NCBI RefSeq assembly: GCF_000499845.2 | Contig: NC_023758.2 | Location: 33,144,608 to 33,208,607 of the forward strand | Source of the DNA: Phaseolus vulgaris | Taxonomy: Eukaryota > Streptophyta > Magnoliopsida > Fabales > Fabaceae | Direction: 5' to 3' | Length of the DNA stretch: 64,000 nt | Shown: positions 49,750 through 63,480 of the stretch, piece after piece | Layout of the letters: the number at the start of each line of letters is the position of its first letter | Numbering within the stretch: the stretch's first letter is position 1 | The notes under the pieces: generated by a model | The model's database searches: none | Told to the model about the DNA's origin: nothing | Seen by the model: only the letters and a program-made list of their open reading frames with translations | Position numbers and translations under genes: made by a program

Positions 49750-50372
49750 TGATGCAATCCTAACTTGTTTTGACTTCTTCTTTGTTGTAGTTTTGTATGT
49801 TGCAGAAGAATGGACTTGAAAGTGACATCGATGGTTGAATTGAAGTGTGGAGAAGATGAAATGAAGAGGAGAGGTAGAGGCTTAGAAGAGGTGTGACCAA
49901 CTTCTAAGAAGATTCAAGCAAAACACTAATAGAAGTGCAAACTTGAGAGTGAATTTGAAGACAAATGAGCTAGCAACTTGAGCAACATTTCATTATCAAT
50001 TCAAATCTCATTCACAAGGGGGATACCACTTGTATTTATAGTGCTATGGGCAGCCAAGATGGAAGCTTTAACCCTAAAAACTCTTCAGATGGTTTAGAGT
50101 TGCATTGGGTCCAAGGAGGCCCAATTGTAACTCTAGTTAGACTCTTTCCTTTTCTATTTACATCCTACTCTAATTGGCTCAATATATGGCCCATGAAAAT
50201 TGGTCTAAAACATGGCCCAATATAATGGCCAAAATACAAGCCCAAAATAAAGCCTAATTGAAAATTAATTCTCCATAAAAATAGAGTTTTATGAACTCCT
50301 TCTTCTTCCATTCTTCTAGCCATGACCTTAGTTATAGGCACAATATGTGTTCTTTCGGATGGTCCTCCATCA
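49750..50372 (-). repeat. Antisense LTR (623 bp) of a truncated retrotransposon
   Basis: Ends are TGATG...CATCA, a perfect 5-base inverted pair. On the minus strand it is followed directly by the primer site at 49736-49747, so this is the element's 5' LTR. A 'tatttatag' TATA-like signal on the + strand reads as CTATAAATA on the minus strand at about 50033-50041. The partner LTR and coding region are not visible; the internal part seems lost. Confidence 0.7.
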
Positions 50373-51775
50373 GTTACTTTGGTCTAGGCTTAAGCTTTTT
50401 TACAATCACAGTGTTCACGATAAGTGGAGATCCCTGGCTAGTTAAGTAGTGATCACTGCATGCCCAATGGACCAATTATCCAATTTTTTAACAGTGTATT
50501 TGTGAGAATCACGATGGATGGATGCACATAGTAGAGGTGGGTGGATGGTCCTTAGATTATTTTTGCATTCCTAGTTGATCACGGGTGATGTGGTGATCAT
50601 TAGGTTTTCTCCCACAATAAGTGGGGATGAATGCATGAATAAACGGTGATCTCTGTAATACTTTATGCACACAGTATATAATGTGGGATTTCAGTTACTT
50701 TGGTCCAGGCTTCAACTGTTTTATTGTCAAAGTGGTCATGGTAAGTGGTGATCCCTGTCTAAATAAGTGGTCACAGTATAAGTTTTTGCCCAATGCACGA
50801 ATTATGCAATTTTTGAACAAAGTATTTGTGGGAATGAGGATGGATTGATGGACATATTGGAGGTGGGTGGATGGTCCCAATGTTATTTTTGCATTCCTAG
50901 TTGTTCATAGGTGATGTGATGGCCATTGGGTTTTCTCCCATAATAATTGGGGATGAGTGCATGAACAAATGATGATCTGTGTAATACTTTATGCACATAA
51001 TATATAATGTGGGATTTAAGTTACTTTGGTCCAAACTTCAGCTTTTTTATAGTCATAATGTTCACAATAAGTGGGTATTCCTGTCTAGTTAAGTGGTGAT
51101 AACTGAATAAAATTATGTCAAATGCACCAATTATGCAATTTTTGAACGAGGTATTTGTGAGAATCGGGATGGATTCATTGACTTATTGGAGGTGAGTGGA
51201 TGGTCCTAAGGTTATTTTTGCATTCCCAGTTAATCACGGGTGATGTGGTGGTCATTGGGTTTTATCGCATAAGAAGTGGGGATGAGGGCATGAATAAGTG
51301 GTAATTTATGTAACACTTTTTGCATACAACACATAATGTTTTGGGATTTAACATAGTTTGGTTTAGGCTTCAGTTTTTTACTGTAACTGTGGTCATGGTA
51401 AGTTGTGATCCTTGTCTAAATAAATGGTGATCACAATATAAGTTTGTGCCCAATGGACGAATTATGCAATTTTTTAAGTGGGTATTTATGGGAATTATGA
51501 GGGATTGATGGACTTATTTGTAGTGGGTGGATGGTCCTAAGGTTACTTTTGCATTCCCAGTTGGTCACGAGTCATGTGGTGGTCATTGGGTTTTCTCCCA
51601 TAATAAATGGGGATGTGTGAATGAATAAGGGGTGATCTGTGTAATACTTTTTTCACATAATAGATAATATATTTTAAGTTAACGTAGTTTGGTCCATGCT
51701 TCAACCTCCTTACTGTCACAATGGTCATGGTAAGTGGTGATCCCTGCTTATTTAAGTGCTGATCACCAAGGTAGT
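50373..51775 (+). repeat. ~326-bp satellite array, about 4.3 copies
   Basis: Units begin near 50372, 50693, 51019, 51350 and 51678 with 'agttactttggtccaggctt' or variants. Each contains 'aattatgcaatttttgaac', 'ggtgggtggatggtcc' and 'gtgatgtggtggtcattggg'. The last copy is cut after ~100 bases. Similarity between units is moderate. No coding function apparent. Confidence 0.85.
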
Positions 51776-51986
51776 CAGCATCGAGATCTTACTTAGGATA
51801 AAAAAGATAAACATGAATTGTAAATCGGAAAATCGTAACACAAATTGTAAGATCCTACAAATTTTATGAAATTCATAATTGAACCTCATAATATATAAAA
51901 GAGTACATGATTAGGTGTAAACAACACATCCTATGATAAGAGTAATCATTTACTAGTTACAAAACAATGAGAAAATAATAATCTAT

Positions 51987-52178
51987 TTAAACCAAATAAT
52001 CTTGTAAGTTAAATTCATATTCAACTTCATGATTTCCATCTCCTTCATCATTCAAATTAGTCATGTCTAATTCATGACTCTGCAAAGATTCATCCTCCTC
52101 TACTTCGATTGGAACCAAGTTTTCATCAAAATCACTTTGGTTGCAGTGAGAAAAACAGAGGAAACGGCAAAATTGCAC
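51987..52178 (-). other. Short acidic frame, possibly a transposase tail
   Basis: 63 codons with VPIEVEEDESLQSHELDMTN and DEGDGNHEVEYEFNLQDYLV. Acidic C-terminal tails of this style occur in plant hAT-family transposase-derived proteins, but no catalytic or dimerisation domain is present nearby. I do not recognise it firmly. 51776-51986 and 52179-52789 hold nothing else recognisable. Confidence 0.2.
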
Positions 52179-52789
52179 TTTGAAATTCAGTGCATGTATT
52201 GTGAAATTAAATAGATAAGGGAAGGGGATAGGAAAGCGGGAGCCATGATTGTAGTGAGAATGTTAAAAAGGAAGAAAACAATTAATTAGGTTAAAAAATA
52301 TTAATTAAAAGTTAATTATGTTGGAGAAGTTGTAACGTTTTCACTTAAAAATAATTTTTTTTACTATGCAGTAAGTGATTTCTTTCACTGTACAGTAAAT
52401 GAGTTCTTTTCATTTCTTTGGACTTTTTATTTAATTGAGCTCATCTGTTGTTGCTTCCTCCATCTTAAACAGAAAGAAACCTTAATATCAACTACCGCAT
52501 ATGTTGCTGTCACACCACATCCACTACATCTTAAACAGTAAAAGATGTGTTGTAATTAGAGTTGCGTAATAGGTCAGGTGAGTCACATTTCTGAAGCCCC
52601 AAAATTCTATCAATACGCATTGACTCACCACACTTTTCTTTACCATTCACCTTAGATCAAATTCACTCATTTCTCTCTTAAACTTATATCAATTTTAAAA
52701 TAACAAAACATCATAACAAATAATTTAATAGTGTTTTAGACTATAAGTTTAACTGCGGCCTTGCCCATCGAATTGATTTTCATAGTTCT

Positions 52790-53150
52790 TGTATTGGTAC
52801 GACCGGACAACTCAGTGAGTCGGCCAACACTAGGACCAAGTCACCGACTAAGCAAAGTCGATGCGGTCACGTGATGACACGTGGTTTACCGACCCTTAAC
52901 GTTTAGCCAAGGGTTGATCAAGTCAGCAGGATTAATCCGTGGTTAAAGGTTGTTTAGCGCAACCCTAAACACGAACCAATTCCTTAATCCGGCCCACCAA
53001 TGAAGGCCCATTAAGGTAATATAAATAGCACACATTTAAAGGAGAAATGTACGTCATTATCTACAGTACTCTGACACCCGAGTGCTAACACCCCGACTGA
53101 CTTGAGCGTTGGAGTGCCTTCTGCAGGTACCCTCCCCGCCTGTGAAGACA
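52790..53150 (+). repeat. Gypsy-type solo LTR
   Basis: A GC-richer island in AT-rich DNA starting TGTATTGGTACGACC. It contains 'cacgtgatgacacgtgg', a 'taatataaatag' TATA-like motif near 53017 and 'ctgacttgagcgttggagtgcc'. The last block parallels the Tat LTR end at 42113-42132. No internal domains flank it. Ends approximate. Confidence 0.6.
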
Positions 53151-55073
53151 AAAGAGAATAAAGATAAACAAAAGAGTAGAAGGAAGGCAAAAAATTTAAG
53201 AATGAATATCTCTTTTATTATATTAAAATCGGAACTAATAGTCTGAAGCTTGTACACTCATTCTAGGTCTAGCCAAAAAAAATAATAATCAATTAATAAA
53301 TACTAGAATCATAAAAAACAAAGACAAAATAAAGGTTATTCACCTCTATAAAGACAAACAATTAAGAATTAACAAACAATTAATTAATATTTGTGTATGA
53401 CGTTTGTATTCCTAACCTTTAATAAATATTAAAGAAAAAATATATATTTAACCACTATAAAATCCAAAATAAACCTTTATTTCAAAACATGGCCAAAAAC
53501 TCTCCGTTCCAAACCTATCTCAAGCAGATATGCACCAAGAATTTTAGAGATTGAGACAGCACTAAGACTTCTAGATTTGTACACCAAACACATACTGGTA
53601 AACCGTCTCATTCACGAGAAAAATTGATGTTAATTGGACACGAGTGTTGATCGTCCAATGAACTGGGAACATTTGGTTCACCACACACTTACATGTATAT
53701 TCAACAGCAATATCATAGTCACTTCAAAGTTGAGCCACAATTTGAATTATAGCAAATAATGATGCACCAATTAATCCAACACATGAATTTGGAATCTCAA
53801 TTCTGTGGTGGTGATCTATGCATACTCGACCATAAATAGAACCATTCATTGGCCTAAGTTTCACCAAAATTTCGCACCCTCGAATCGAAATGTGTGAATA
53901 TTAGTATTCTGATTCTTGGAACCACTGGTTTTAATTAATTGGCGCGTCCTAATAGAATGAGAACCAAAATCATAGATTCGGGTTGGACAACGCCACATAC
54001 CAGAACAAGATTTTTCTGTGAAAAATGTTGTCGTGTTATGTGGTTTTATTTAAGGAAAGAGTAACCTTCTTTTTTCAATTTTCTCTATAACAATTTAACC
54101 TTTAAAATTGTAAAAAATGATTTTAATGGCTTAACATAAAATTAATTAGATTAGGAAAAGTCCATATATAAGTATGTCTGTATATGTTACAAGTCTCGAA
54201 GGCGACAACCAAATGAGTTGTACAAGACATCTGAGACATTTATATAAGGATTAATATGATTTCGATTTAGAAATGAGTATTGTGGATTCTAATGATAAAA
54301 TGAGAAGAATTAATAAGAGGAACTATTTGGTGATGGACTTTTTTTTATACTAAGTGTACGTAATTGATTATTATGCTGGGTTTATGTAAATTTTTATTAG
54401 TTTGAATTAAGTTATTTGATATCGTTTTGATATGTGTGATATATGAAGTTGGTATTTCAGTGTTATATCATCTAATATGTTGAATAGGTTGAGTGCTTTG
54501 AATTTAATTGAATTAATACAAGAATAATTTGAGTAGGGGAATAATTGTTTTAGATTGAAAAATAAAATACTTGTTTTGCTTTAGTTGAAATTAAAGATTT
54601 AGTTTGAGAAGTTTGTTCACCCCACTCAAGCATTTTCAAGTGAGGAGTTTTATCGATCTAGTTATTGATAATAGTTTGACTGATTTAGAAGTTATAACAT
54701 TTATCTTTTATATAATAGTTTGTTTGCTCAAATGGTCAATTGGACAATTAAGTAACAAGTTGCATTACTCAAATGATAAGTTGCACGACTCAAATGTTCA
54801 ATCAATCTAGTGTTTGAGTGAGGAAGAATTCTTTCACATCTAAAAACATGATGCTTAAGCGAGAGGTTCTCGCTTAAGTGATTATCCTTGTTGATAAAAT
54901 TTGTCATTTTTCTTATTTTAATTGACATTTAATAAGTATATGTATAATAAATTGTGATGTTCACAACATTTAATATAAGGTGTATTATATATGGAAGTTT
55001 GATATGATATTTGATGAACTTAATGTGGAATCACTCATTGAGAATGAGAATAAGATTTAAAAGGAATCACAGG
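53151..55073 (+). other. AT-rich spacer
   Basis: No gene recognised. It includes a perfect 11-base inverted repeat with a 3-base loop at 54854-54878 (CTTAAGCGAGA...TCTCGCTTAAG), set in a region of 'ctcaaatg' motif repeats (54740-54800). Confidence 0.5.
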
Positions 55074-55446
55074 TAGTTAGAGATCCCACATTGACTTAGA
55101 ATAAGATTAGATTATAATATATAAGTGAATGCAAACCTCACCTTACAAGTTGGTTTTGTGAGATTAAGTTAGGTATAAACCACTTACTAAGATGATATTA
55201 GAGTCATTAAAAACCAATCATAATCAAGTTCTTTGGGGCTATTATGACATTGTTATTGAGCTCCTGTTAGACCATCCATAATTATCTAATTTCACGCTCA
55301 AGATGTTCATTCCTTAATGTGAAACGATATGTTGGAGATCTCACATTGACTATGAGTAAGGAAATATTATAATATATAAGTGGGGTGCATTCCTCATTTT
55401 ACTAGTCTATTTTGTGAAGTTGAGTGGGATATAAACCCACTTACCA
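55074..55446 (+). repeat. Degenerate complete TRIM element
   Basis: Two ~117-bp LTRs (55074-55190 and 55330-55446) share 'gagatc.cacattgact', 'aatatataagtg' and 'aaaccacttac'-type ends. The 140-bp interior opens with TGATATTAGAGTC, a decayed primer site. Same family as 23357-23909. Confidence 0.7.
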
Positions 55447-57203
55447 GGATAGGTGGTTGATTAAATGTAAAATCACAAATGAGTGATTTTTACAAAAATC
55501 AAACTAAAAGTTAATCCATATAACTATACTCATGAGTTTATAAAAGGAAAAAAAATATAAAGATCTTTATAAGAAGCTAACTAAGCAACTCATAAGTTAC
55601 ATGAAACTGATCGGTAGAACTTGAAGAAAAAGAGAACAAGAAGTAATGGAGAAGCAAGGAAAGAGGGTTGATAGAAGAATCTCTTGATTCCTTGTGCCTT
55701 AGGTGATAAGGGGACCTTTTCTCTCTCTCAATTCTTGACTTTGCTCTGCGTCAAAATATCCAAAGAAGAGAACTAGCTATTTATACTTAACCAGAATGAA
55801 AAATGAAAAAATATCCTGGTGCATTGAGTGGATTCACTCTCAAGAGCAAGAATGAAAAAAAGGCATTCAATATGGAAAATTCGCTAAGTGTAGTCTTTTT
55901 ATGCACTGAGTTGATTTTCTCCATGGATAATTTTAATACAATGCTGAAAATTAGTTGAACCAAGCCAAAAATGATTAAGTCAATGTGCTGAGCAAGTCTG
56001 ACCTGAACGTAGCGGATATGGCCTATGTTGAGTGAATTGAAAAATAGTTTAACAAAATTATGCAGGAAAATTTCCAAAACTTTCTTTTACATAATTATTA
56101 CTGAACGAATATTTCATAGTAAATACAATTTAAAACTATATTTTAAAAAAGACTAAATTCTCCCAACAAAATTTTGGATGTTACACATATCATTATATAT
56201 CACACATGATAAATCACACATTTGCAAATATTTAGTGCTAGTTCTCAATGCAATATTTAGAAGTTGTCTAATTAAATATGAATAATATTAAATTAATAAA
56301 ATTAATTAAATCAATCTTATTAATAGAACGTTTTGAATGATTTATTTATTATTATATATTAAATTAATTTTACTTAACTTACTGTGTATATTATTTGTGT
56401 CGCGTCTCAAACATAGGAGCAAATGTTATCAAAAGCAAAAAATCATAAAACCTATGGAGGAATCGTTCAAATATATATTTTGAAAACTTTCATTTTGAAT
56501 GTATTATATTTAAAAATACCATGTAAATAATATTGACTTTGTAAATCTTTTAAATATTTATTTTAAGATGTTACAATTTCAGCAAAGTCACCATATAATT
56601 CCCTACCACGAAAAACCATATTTTAATGGTAAAACAATCATATAAATTCAGGTCAACCAATAAAAAAACGTTTAGTGTTTCTTGGATAAACACCTCCATC
56701 ACATATAAAGAACGATAACCTAGAAAGTCTTAGCCTCAAAGATAATAATAATAGTATAATCTCTTTCAAGCATGGTGATAATTTTTTTTATCATATGTAT
56801 ATGCAGAAGACTTTTATCGTAGAGTGTAAAATTTGTTCCCAATAATTTTTGTGCCATAAAAGTATTAAATTTTAGGTTTTAGTTGATAGTTATCTTTGTA
56901 ATTAAAAATGTAGGGATGAAGTTATATTTATCTCATCAAGCAATGGTGTTATTAGGCATTAAAATTTGAGTCAAGATAATTCGGTAAACTCATTTGGCTG
57001 AGCTGGAATACTGATCCAAAACTCACATGGCTTTCTTCTTTATCATCCATTAAAATAAAAAATAAAAAAACAAATTTTTAAACAAGAGTTGTTTAAAGAT
57101 TTTATTTAGCATTTAACTAATTTTTCTTATTATTTATTTAATAAAGTTGGTTTCAATAAATTCTTTGAATTTAACAAACCAATCAAACCTCTTCAGTTGT
57201 GTC
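55447..57203 (+). other. AT-rich spacer
   Basis: Nothing recognised; short frames such as 55787-56077 (minus) lack any family resemblance. Confidence 0.5.
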
Positions 57204-57313
57204 TGTTGGAAATCTCATAGATATTAGACTATTCATAATATATAAGTGAGTGCAAACCTCACCCCGAGTCGGTATTATGAGATTGAGTTAGACTTAAAGT
57301 TCACTTTTTAATA
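57204..57313 (+). repeat. Solo LTR of the TRIM family
   Basis: Opens TGTTGGAAATCTCATAG and has 'ataatatataagtgagtgcaaacctcac' in two pieces. It ends '...ttaaagttcactttttaa'. No primer site follows, so it is a solo LTR. Confidence 0.65.
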
Positions 57314-60160
57314 GTGTGAATTTGATTTCTGTGGTCAGATTCTACTATTAATTAAAAAAAAATTCTTTTAATTATTACATTTACAAAAATAATAAAAAAC
57401 TCTTTCCTTTTGTTCTACAAAAATTTAGCTACTTATTTTCTTTTAAAATACTTAAGCTTTTGTTGATTTATTTTTTCTTCCTAAAGAGAATACCAACTAA
57501 AAATAAATTAAATAATCCAAGTCAATGCCTTTTTATATAGTTGCACATTTTCGTTTAATGCTTTTTTATGCTTAATGTTTTTTATGCCTAAAATTATTTA
57601 TATATAGTACATTGGAACCAAGTTATAGATACATCATTTTAAGATTTTCGATTTTCTTCAATGCGGATTGAGAAACATGTTATTGTCTTTTAGTTTAGTT
57701 AAAATGAAGAAGACAAAACCATTAAAGAGATATCTGTGCATCACATGATAAGTTATCATTATGAATTTTAAGGGATATTTTGTAGGGCCAAAAATAGAAA
57801 CGACTACAAATGTAATATTATCTCAACAAAGAAGAAACTAGTGTGATTTGTTCTAAACTAAAATATCACATTATGATAGAAATATGAGGTAAAGGTAGAT
57901 GAAAACAACTTAACAAATAAATATTCTCTATAAAACCCAATTGATATTTTTCTATAATTATTGTAATATAATTATTGAATCTCTAAATTAAGATTTGAAT
58001 TTTAATCCGATTTTATTACAAGAATCACAATTGAAAATATACTTTATCTTAAAATAGACTAATATATTAAGAGAGATCAGTAAGGTACGAAATAAAAATA
58101 GGATAAAACTTACCTAATGTGTGATATGTTGTTAGTGTCTATCAAATTAAATGTGACGTTTACCTCAATAAATTACATTTTATTAAATGTATCTGAAATT
58201 CTTATAGATAGGAAAATCGGTAAATTTTGACCATAAAAATCTTAGATATTTATTGTTAAAAAATATTCTCATTAATTTTATATAAAAAAAAGTTGTGTAT
58301 AAAATCCGAACCGGTCATTTTCCTACCACTAGCATTATTGTTATTAGTTTTAAAGTAAAAAAAATGTGGGTCTTACAAGCCACAAATGTCAACCATTAGA
58401 AGAAAAAAGTTACAGAAATAAGATAGAACACAGTGCATATCCACCAGTTGTTCATCACAACATCACTCGTCATTGATTAGCATTGATGTAGATGGAATTC
58501 AAAGTATTTGGCTCTTAATTAATGGTGGTTGCTTCAAAAGGAAAATTATGACACAATATTCTGTAAGACAATCAATAAGAAAATCTCCATTTTAGGTTAT
58601 ATTTAAAGTAATAAGTTTAAGTTCAGGTCTTGTAAATTTTATGTTAATTAAAATATTTTGATATAATATAAATTTAAAATTGATTTTTTTCTGAATGATA
58701 AAAATAAAATAATATATCTCTATTTTAAAAATATCAACCATTGAATAAAATATGATTGTAGTAATATTCTTTTATTAGAGTAAATTTTTTTAAAAAAATA
58801 TATTCAGAATATACAACAATGAAACTAAAAAAATTAAAACTACTTTTACAATAAAAATAACCTAAATGATAATTGGGATAGTTAATTAACGAGATATTTT
58901 TCCAACTTTTGCCGGTACATGAAATACGATAAAATAAAACTAAAAAGGCGAAATTAATAATACCATTTAAACCAATTAAGAATCAAGTAACATAATTTTG
59001 ACTATAATAATATTTTAAAAAGTTTGTACACGAATTATTAATGTCACGACTTAACTATAAATGACATTGTTTTTTAAAAATTGTAAGATAATATTTTAAT
59101 ATGGAAATAATATATAATTGCATATTCAAATATATTCAGAAACCATAATTGATTTCGCCCAAAGTTGCGAATAGTAAGACTCATTTGAAATTTCCCATTT
59201 CAAACTATTTGAATGAAACAAAATATTAGTTATGGCTCATCATGCTCTCTCAATTATCTAAACTTGATTATTAGAATAAGATTTGGCTTAGGAGTCTAAC
59301 AATGTCCCTTGCTATGTACCAAAGTCCATTTGTTATTCCTTGTTATTGGGTAGTAACCGAGCACTACCACCTCATGCACGCCATACTTATGAACAATGAA
59401 TTTACAAATGAATTGCTTGAGTTTTTCTACTAAAATGAATCCTACTCGTTTAGTCTCAATCAACTTAGTAATATAGTCGATGTCAAAATCAAGAATTTTA
59501 ATAAGAGATCCAAAATGTCTAACCCCATTTGTTCAAGAATTTTAACGAAGAGATCCAAAATGTCTCATTTGTTGAAAGGTGATAAATTCCAACAGAATTA
59601 AAACTTATGGATAGGAATTGGAATAATTTACAATTAGAAATAGAAAGATAAAATAAAGAAACTTCGATACAGAAAGTGTTATAAATAAAGTTTCATAAGA
59701 ATTAGTAAATTCTAGATAAGATAATAGTATGAACGAAATAATCTTAATAGAAATATTTTCATTATTATTTTGATGAAAGAATCAACTCTAACTCTGAATG
59801 TTAAAAAGATATTGTACCATTTCGAATTTAGAGATGAATTTATAATTGATTAAATATTAAATATGTAGAAATGATGTTTTGTTATCAAAATTTTAGGAAA
59901 TTCTAAAATAAATTTTCTAAATTCAGAGATCCAAACTCGTTTTTATAGTGTTTGAACCTTCTTGTCTCTCAAATCAGTAAAACTATCCCAACGACATATG
60001 GAAGAGGTCCTAAAATCTCACAAAGAGATATAGAAGGCCAATAAGGAGCACTAAAAGATGATACGTAAACAAGTCATCTACCATGGACAAACAAAATCAT
60101 GTCCAACATTGCCCGAATAAGATACACAACCATTTTCCCAAGAAATCATGGACAAACTAG
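57314..60160 (+). other. AT-rich spacer
   Basis: No gene recognised. A tandem 'gagatccaaaatgtct' duplication lies at about 59505-59565. It may be antisense retroelement debris, but no domain is readable. Confidence 0.5.
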
Positions 60161-60164
60161 TTCC

Positions 60165-60797
60165 TCCACAGTACATGGTCCCCAAGATCACTCCGTTTTT
60201 TGGATCAAAGGACCCTGAAAACAATCTCAAGGCCTTATGAGCAGAAATGATGATTTCGAAAGGATCTTATGCAGTTCAATGCAAGATGTTTGTTGGAACC
60301 TTCAAATGGATTGCTTTGTCATGGTTCACTAGAATACTAGACAAAACGATGACCTCCTTTCGGTATTCTCCAAAATGTTTGTATAATAGTTTGCAACCAA
60401 CAAAGTCAAACTACCAAGGATTGCAGATCTTTTTTTTTTTTATGTAAAACAAAGGGAGAATCAACCATTGAAAGATTATCTCAATTAGTTTTGTGATATC
60501 AACATATGCATCCACCAACCAAATGAAGAAATGTTTTTTGACGCTTTCATCAAGGGACTCCAACCTAATCCTTTCAATGAGTCCATTATACAGTGTAAGG
60601 CCAAGTCAATGGCAGAGATTCGAAATAGAGCTATATCTCACACAGAAGTTGATGAGATCATGAGTCAAAAGAGACTTGGAACACAACACCATCCTCACAT
60701 GAAAACCAAAGAGGTTTATCGAGACTGGAGAACACGAAAGGATAATTCTTCAACCTCTAAGTGTGTTAATTGGTGGTACTTCCCTTATATCACCTAG
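60165..60797 (+). pseudogene. Ty3/gypsy gag pseudogene
   Basis: Readable in several frames: PKITPFFGSKDPENN, then MFVGTFKWIALSWFTRIL (the 'FPxTLKGxALxWF' capsid block), then FFDAFIKGLQPNPFNESIIQ and AKSMAEIRNRAISHTEVDE. These are the conserved order of plant gypsy gag. Stops and frame changes occur between blocks, and a T-run lies at about 60431-60440. No pol follows on this strand. 60798-61690 has no gene; short direct repeats lie near 61110-61190 and 61390-61540. Confidence 0.7.
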
Positions 60798-61689
60798 CGT
60801 CCTTAGGAAGACAAACCTGGTTTCCCTTCTCAAACGGGCTCTCAAAAGAAAATCATGGTTGATGAGAAGGTGGTCAAGCAACTCAAGTTTCCAAGAAAAA
60901 CTAATCAGGTCACATATGAGGGTCGTGTCGTGATTTTCATCACGCTTCAGGAAACAATACAGAAAAATGGTATAACTTGATGGACCAATTATAGCGAGGG
61001 ACAAATATTTGCAACATTCTATCTAGATGTTCCCTCGAGCATAGAGCCCTTGCAGTGACGTAGAAGATCCCCAAACTCTTGACCTATGACCATCGAAGCT
61101 AGGTTGGAGGTTGGTCTTAACAACAACTAAGATCAATATCGACCTTAGTTCGTCTCGAGATCGATCTTAATGACAACTAGGATCGATAACCATTTATATT
61201 ACATGAATAATTTTAAATATACGAGTTAACTCATTTCATGAAGTGCCAAATAACAATATGGTCAATATGTTAAAAGGGCATATGGGTGAAAGGCGACAAT
61301 GGCGATATACATTTAGTTATTATTAAAGGAGTTGTTTATGAGACAAATAAAAAAACATGCTAGAATAATAATAAAACATGAAAGTCGAATAACAAAGCTA
61401 AGAAATGGTGTAAGTAGAATTGAAACTCTTAGGAGTCATTTAAAAGAAGTTGTTGGCAAGCCAAATAGCAAAGCATGCAAGACTAATAACAAAAAATCCA
61501 AGCCAAATAACAATGCGTAAGAAATGGTGTAAGTAGAATTGAAAAAACATAAAAGTCATTTTAAAAGAGTCAAATATCATTGACTAACTCTTAGGATAAT
61601 AATCCGAATAAACAAAATTGTAAGCGAAAAATTCTACAAACGATAAACACTTAAAAAGAAGTCGAGCAACAAATTATGAAGTAGGTGAA

Positions 61690-61796
61690 ATAAAAAAGAT
61701 CACATAATCATGAAACTGTCACCGCCTCTCTTATTACGACTATTCTTTAAGAACTGTCTTTAAAGGGTGTCGCAAATTACGTATTTTCTACTAGTG
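61690..61796 (+). mobile_element. One terminus of a CACTA-type DNA transposon
   Basis: The sequence ends ...TTTTCTACTAGTG at 61796, i.e. CACTAGTAGAAAA inverted. Subterminal 'ttctttaagaactgtctttaaagggtgtcgc' motifs are typical of the subterminal repeats of plant CACTA elements. The other terminus was not found in the window. Confidence 0.45.
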
Positions 61797-62269
61797 GGGA
61801 ACTTTTGTCCCATGTTGCTGTAAAAATGCGATAAGACCACTGACTAACATATTAACTGTTAAATTTCCTTTACAATTGTTAGACTTTTCATATTGATTAT
61901 GGTTGAACACTTTTCTAGATTTGTCTCGATTCCTCTTTAAGTTAGCATAAAACCCAAAAAAAATTATGCTCGCATTACGAAGGCACATTTTTTTGGGTTC
62001 AAATTCAATTGGTACTTATTGATTGTTTAAAAGCTCCAATTCGATTATATAATATTCTCCACTTTTGATTTAATCACAATGTCATCTGCATTATCTTCGA
62101 CCAAGTCAGTACACACTTTTAATTTTTCTTGACGTTTTAAAACCATAATCACAATGGATAGCTAGGTCAGATATTGATTTTTTGCATATGAAACTAGCTC
62201 CACACAAATTTTTTATTTCTTCCTTCATTATTTCCCTTTTTTCTTATTTGAACTTCCTTTTACATTGAC

Positions 62270-63480
62270 TAATTGACTTGGCCAAAGGGTCTAAAGCTAA
62301 CCTATGGGATAAGAAATCATGGTTTATCCCTGGCATGTTTCTTGTCAACCATGTGAAAGTATGATTGTTGGACCTCAAAAGGTGAACTAGCCTCTCCTCA
62401 AGACGAGGTTTGAGATTGGAACCAACCCTAAACTTTCTCTCCTCTGCTAACTAGACATATTTTACGTCACTAAGCCTCTCTTTAAATACTATCCTTGAAT
62501 TTACGTCCAAGAGGTTCATACTGATAATAAGTAGCTGCATTTGTTTTGCATACTTAATATTTGTGAGTTGTATATTGATTTGTTAACCCTTGCATAACCT
62601 TGGGAAATGGGACAAATCTTGAGATGATAAGTGGAAACCATTGCTTCTAACATGTTCAAAGATGGGTGACCCAATAGAATATTATAGGAAAATTGAGGGT
62701 TTATGACCAAATATTTGACCAACAAGGTATTAACTGACTTCCTTACACTGAAGGTTGTTTGTATTTCTGCATAGTCTCAAACTTCCACTTGATCTCCTAA
62801 AAATCCTATTAACGCACATCAAAAGGTTTGAAATCATTCTTCAAAATATTGAGTTTTATGAATGTATCCTAATACAATACATTAACCAAACTCCCTTAAT
62901 CTACCAGTACCCGATATACATTGCGACTCATTGTTACAACAAATATCACTATAAGGTCATCTTTATGTGGTACCACGTCCCATAGATCCTTATCTAAAAA
63001 GATAAAAACAAGAGTTTTGTTATGTATTGTCTCTATAAATGTTAAATTCATAAATTCTCAAGAATGTCATTTTTGTGTCGCACTTAAGCATCCCACCTCC
63101 AACAAAGCCTTAGGAGATAATGTTGAAATCCCCGAGAACTAAGGTTTCGTGATCTTCATAATATTGACATTTCTTTTTCAAACATCTCTTAGGACTCTTA
63201 CTCTCCTCGCCCTCAACCTCTCTCTTCCAATACATTGTGAAGCTTCCCTTTTTAATCAACTTCACAATTTGCTTAATCAAGGTATGACAACTTTTTAGTG
63301 TCATGCCTTGTGACGAGGACTTAACTGTTTGTTGGGTCTCTTTAAGAAAGTTAATAACCTTGTTACTTGCACATCTTATTACAATTTCTCTTCGAAACAT
63401 TTAAAGGGAGTTAATGGAGCTTCGTCTTGTCTCGCCTTTTATCATGGGTATGGTAATGTCGATTAATAAACGAGGTTCAA
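62270..63480 (-). pseudogene. Ty3/gypsy gag-protease-pol junction remnant, antisense
   Basis: On the minus strand: LKSCHTLIKQIVKLIKKGSF (gag tail after the zinc knuckle, 63110-63400), then a protease region ending with YLVINPQFSYNILLGHPSLN and LEAMVSTYHLKICPI (62516-62725). A block reading NNHTFTWLTRNMPGINHDF (about 62300-62400) precedes the reverse transcriptase in such elements. Many stops separate the blocks. 61797-62269 and 63481-64000 hold nothing readable. Confidence 0.7.
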
